Assembly (NCBI GenBank): GCA_030671915.1
Contig: DAOVHN010000188.1
Location: forward strand, 1-5,687
Length of the DNA: 5,687 bases
Source of the DNA: Pseudomonadota bacterium
GTDB lineage: Bacteria > Pseudomonadota > Alphaproteobacteria > UBA8366 > JADFVY01
Direction of reading: 5' to 3'
Both the position numbers and the translations under genes were made by a program. The notes beneath the pieces were generated by a model. That model searched no databases and had not been told where the DNA came from. It saw only the letters and a program-made list of their open reading frames with translations. Shown in pieces: positions 5,679 through 5,687 of this stretch (positions are counted from its first letter, which is position 1; every line of letters starts with the position of its first letter).

Positions 5679-5687
5679 CGCGAATCC

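Noticed and set aside
1..5687. Search for tRNA, rRNA, CRISPR, insertion sequence, att site or riboswitch
   Set aside because: No cloverleaf, spaced direct repeats, transposase, terminal inverted repeats or conserved riboswitch core was seen; nearly all sequence is accounted for by coding regions and short intergenic gaps under about 105 bp.

Overview
The window is high-GC chromosomal DNA that looks alphaproteobacterial, probably Rhodospirillales-like. The grounds are protein similarity and gene order: a mitofilin-family (COG4223-type) membrane protein downstream of hemD, hemC divergent from tsaD, tsaD-gpsA overlapping, a DUF1674/SDHAF4 protein ending in the signature RYGDWE..GR.SDF, and an HtpX of the alphaproteobacterial type. 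I infer no species. Nothing points to a mobile element, prophage, CRISPR array or RNA gene. This is mostly a housekeeping region.

Layout. Positions 1-2583 carry a leftward tetrapyrrole operon, hemC (1660-2583), hemD (899-1627), then a mitofilin-like gene that runs off the left edge (1-873). A 91-bp divergent intergenic region (2584-2674) separates hemC from a rightward pair, tsaD (2675-3751) and gpsA (3748-4749), joined by an ATGA stop/start overlap. A 33-bp convergent gap follows. Then comes a small leftward gene for an SDHAF4/DUF1674 protein (4783-4992), divergent from a rightward htpX gene (5094-5678).

Functions. HemC and HemD turn porphobilinogen into uroporphyrinogen III. The mitofilin-like protein is an inner-membrane protein with a long periplasmic coiled coil. 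TsaD makes the t6A37 modification of ANN-decoding tRNAs. GpsA makes glycerol-3-phosphate for phospholipids. The SDHAF4-like protein probably helps assemble flavinylated SdhA into succinate dehydrogenase. HtpX is a membrane zinc protease of the heat-shock quality-control network.

Main points for a second look: (1) the mitofilin-like protein has a helix-turn-helix of YdaS/Cro type at its cytoplasmic N-terminus, then a Pro/Glu-rich linker and a single membrane span; (2) htpX is interrupted by an in-frame TAG just before the region that should hold the third zinc ligand, nine bases from the window end; (3) a sigma-32-like promoter lies ahead of htpX; (4) hemC, tsaD and the SDHAF4-like gene all lack a Shine-Dalgarno sequence and have a -10-like hexamer 6-9 nt before the ATG, which suggests leaderless or nearly leaderless transcripts. 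I did not find a convincing new multi-gene system.
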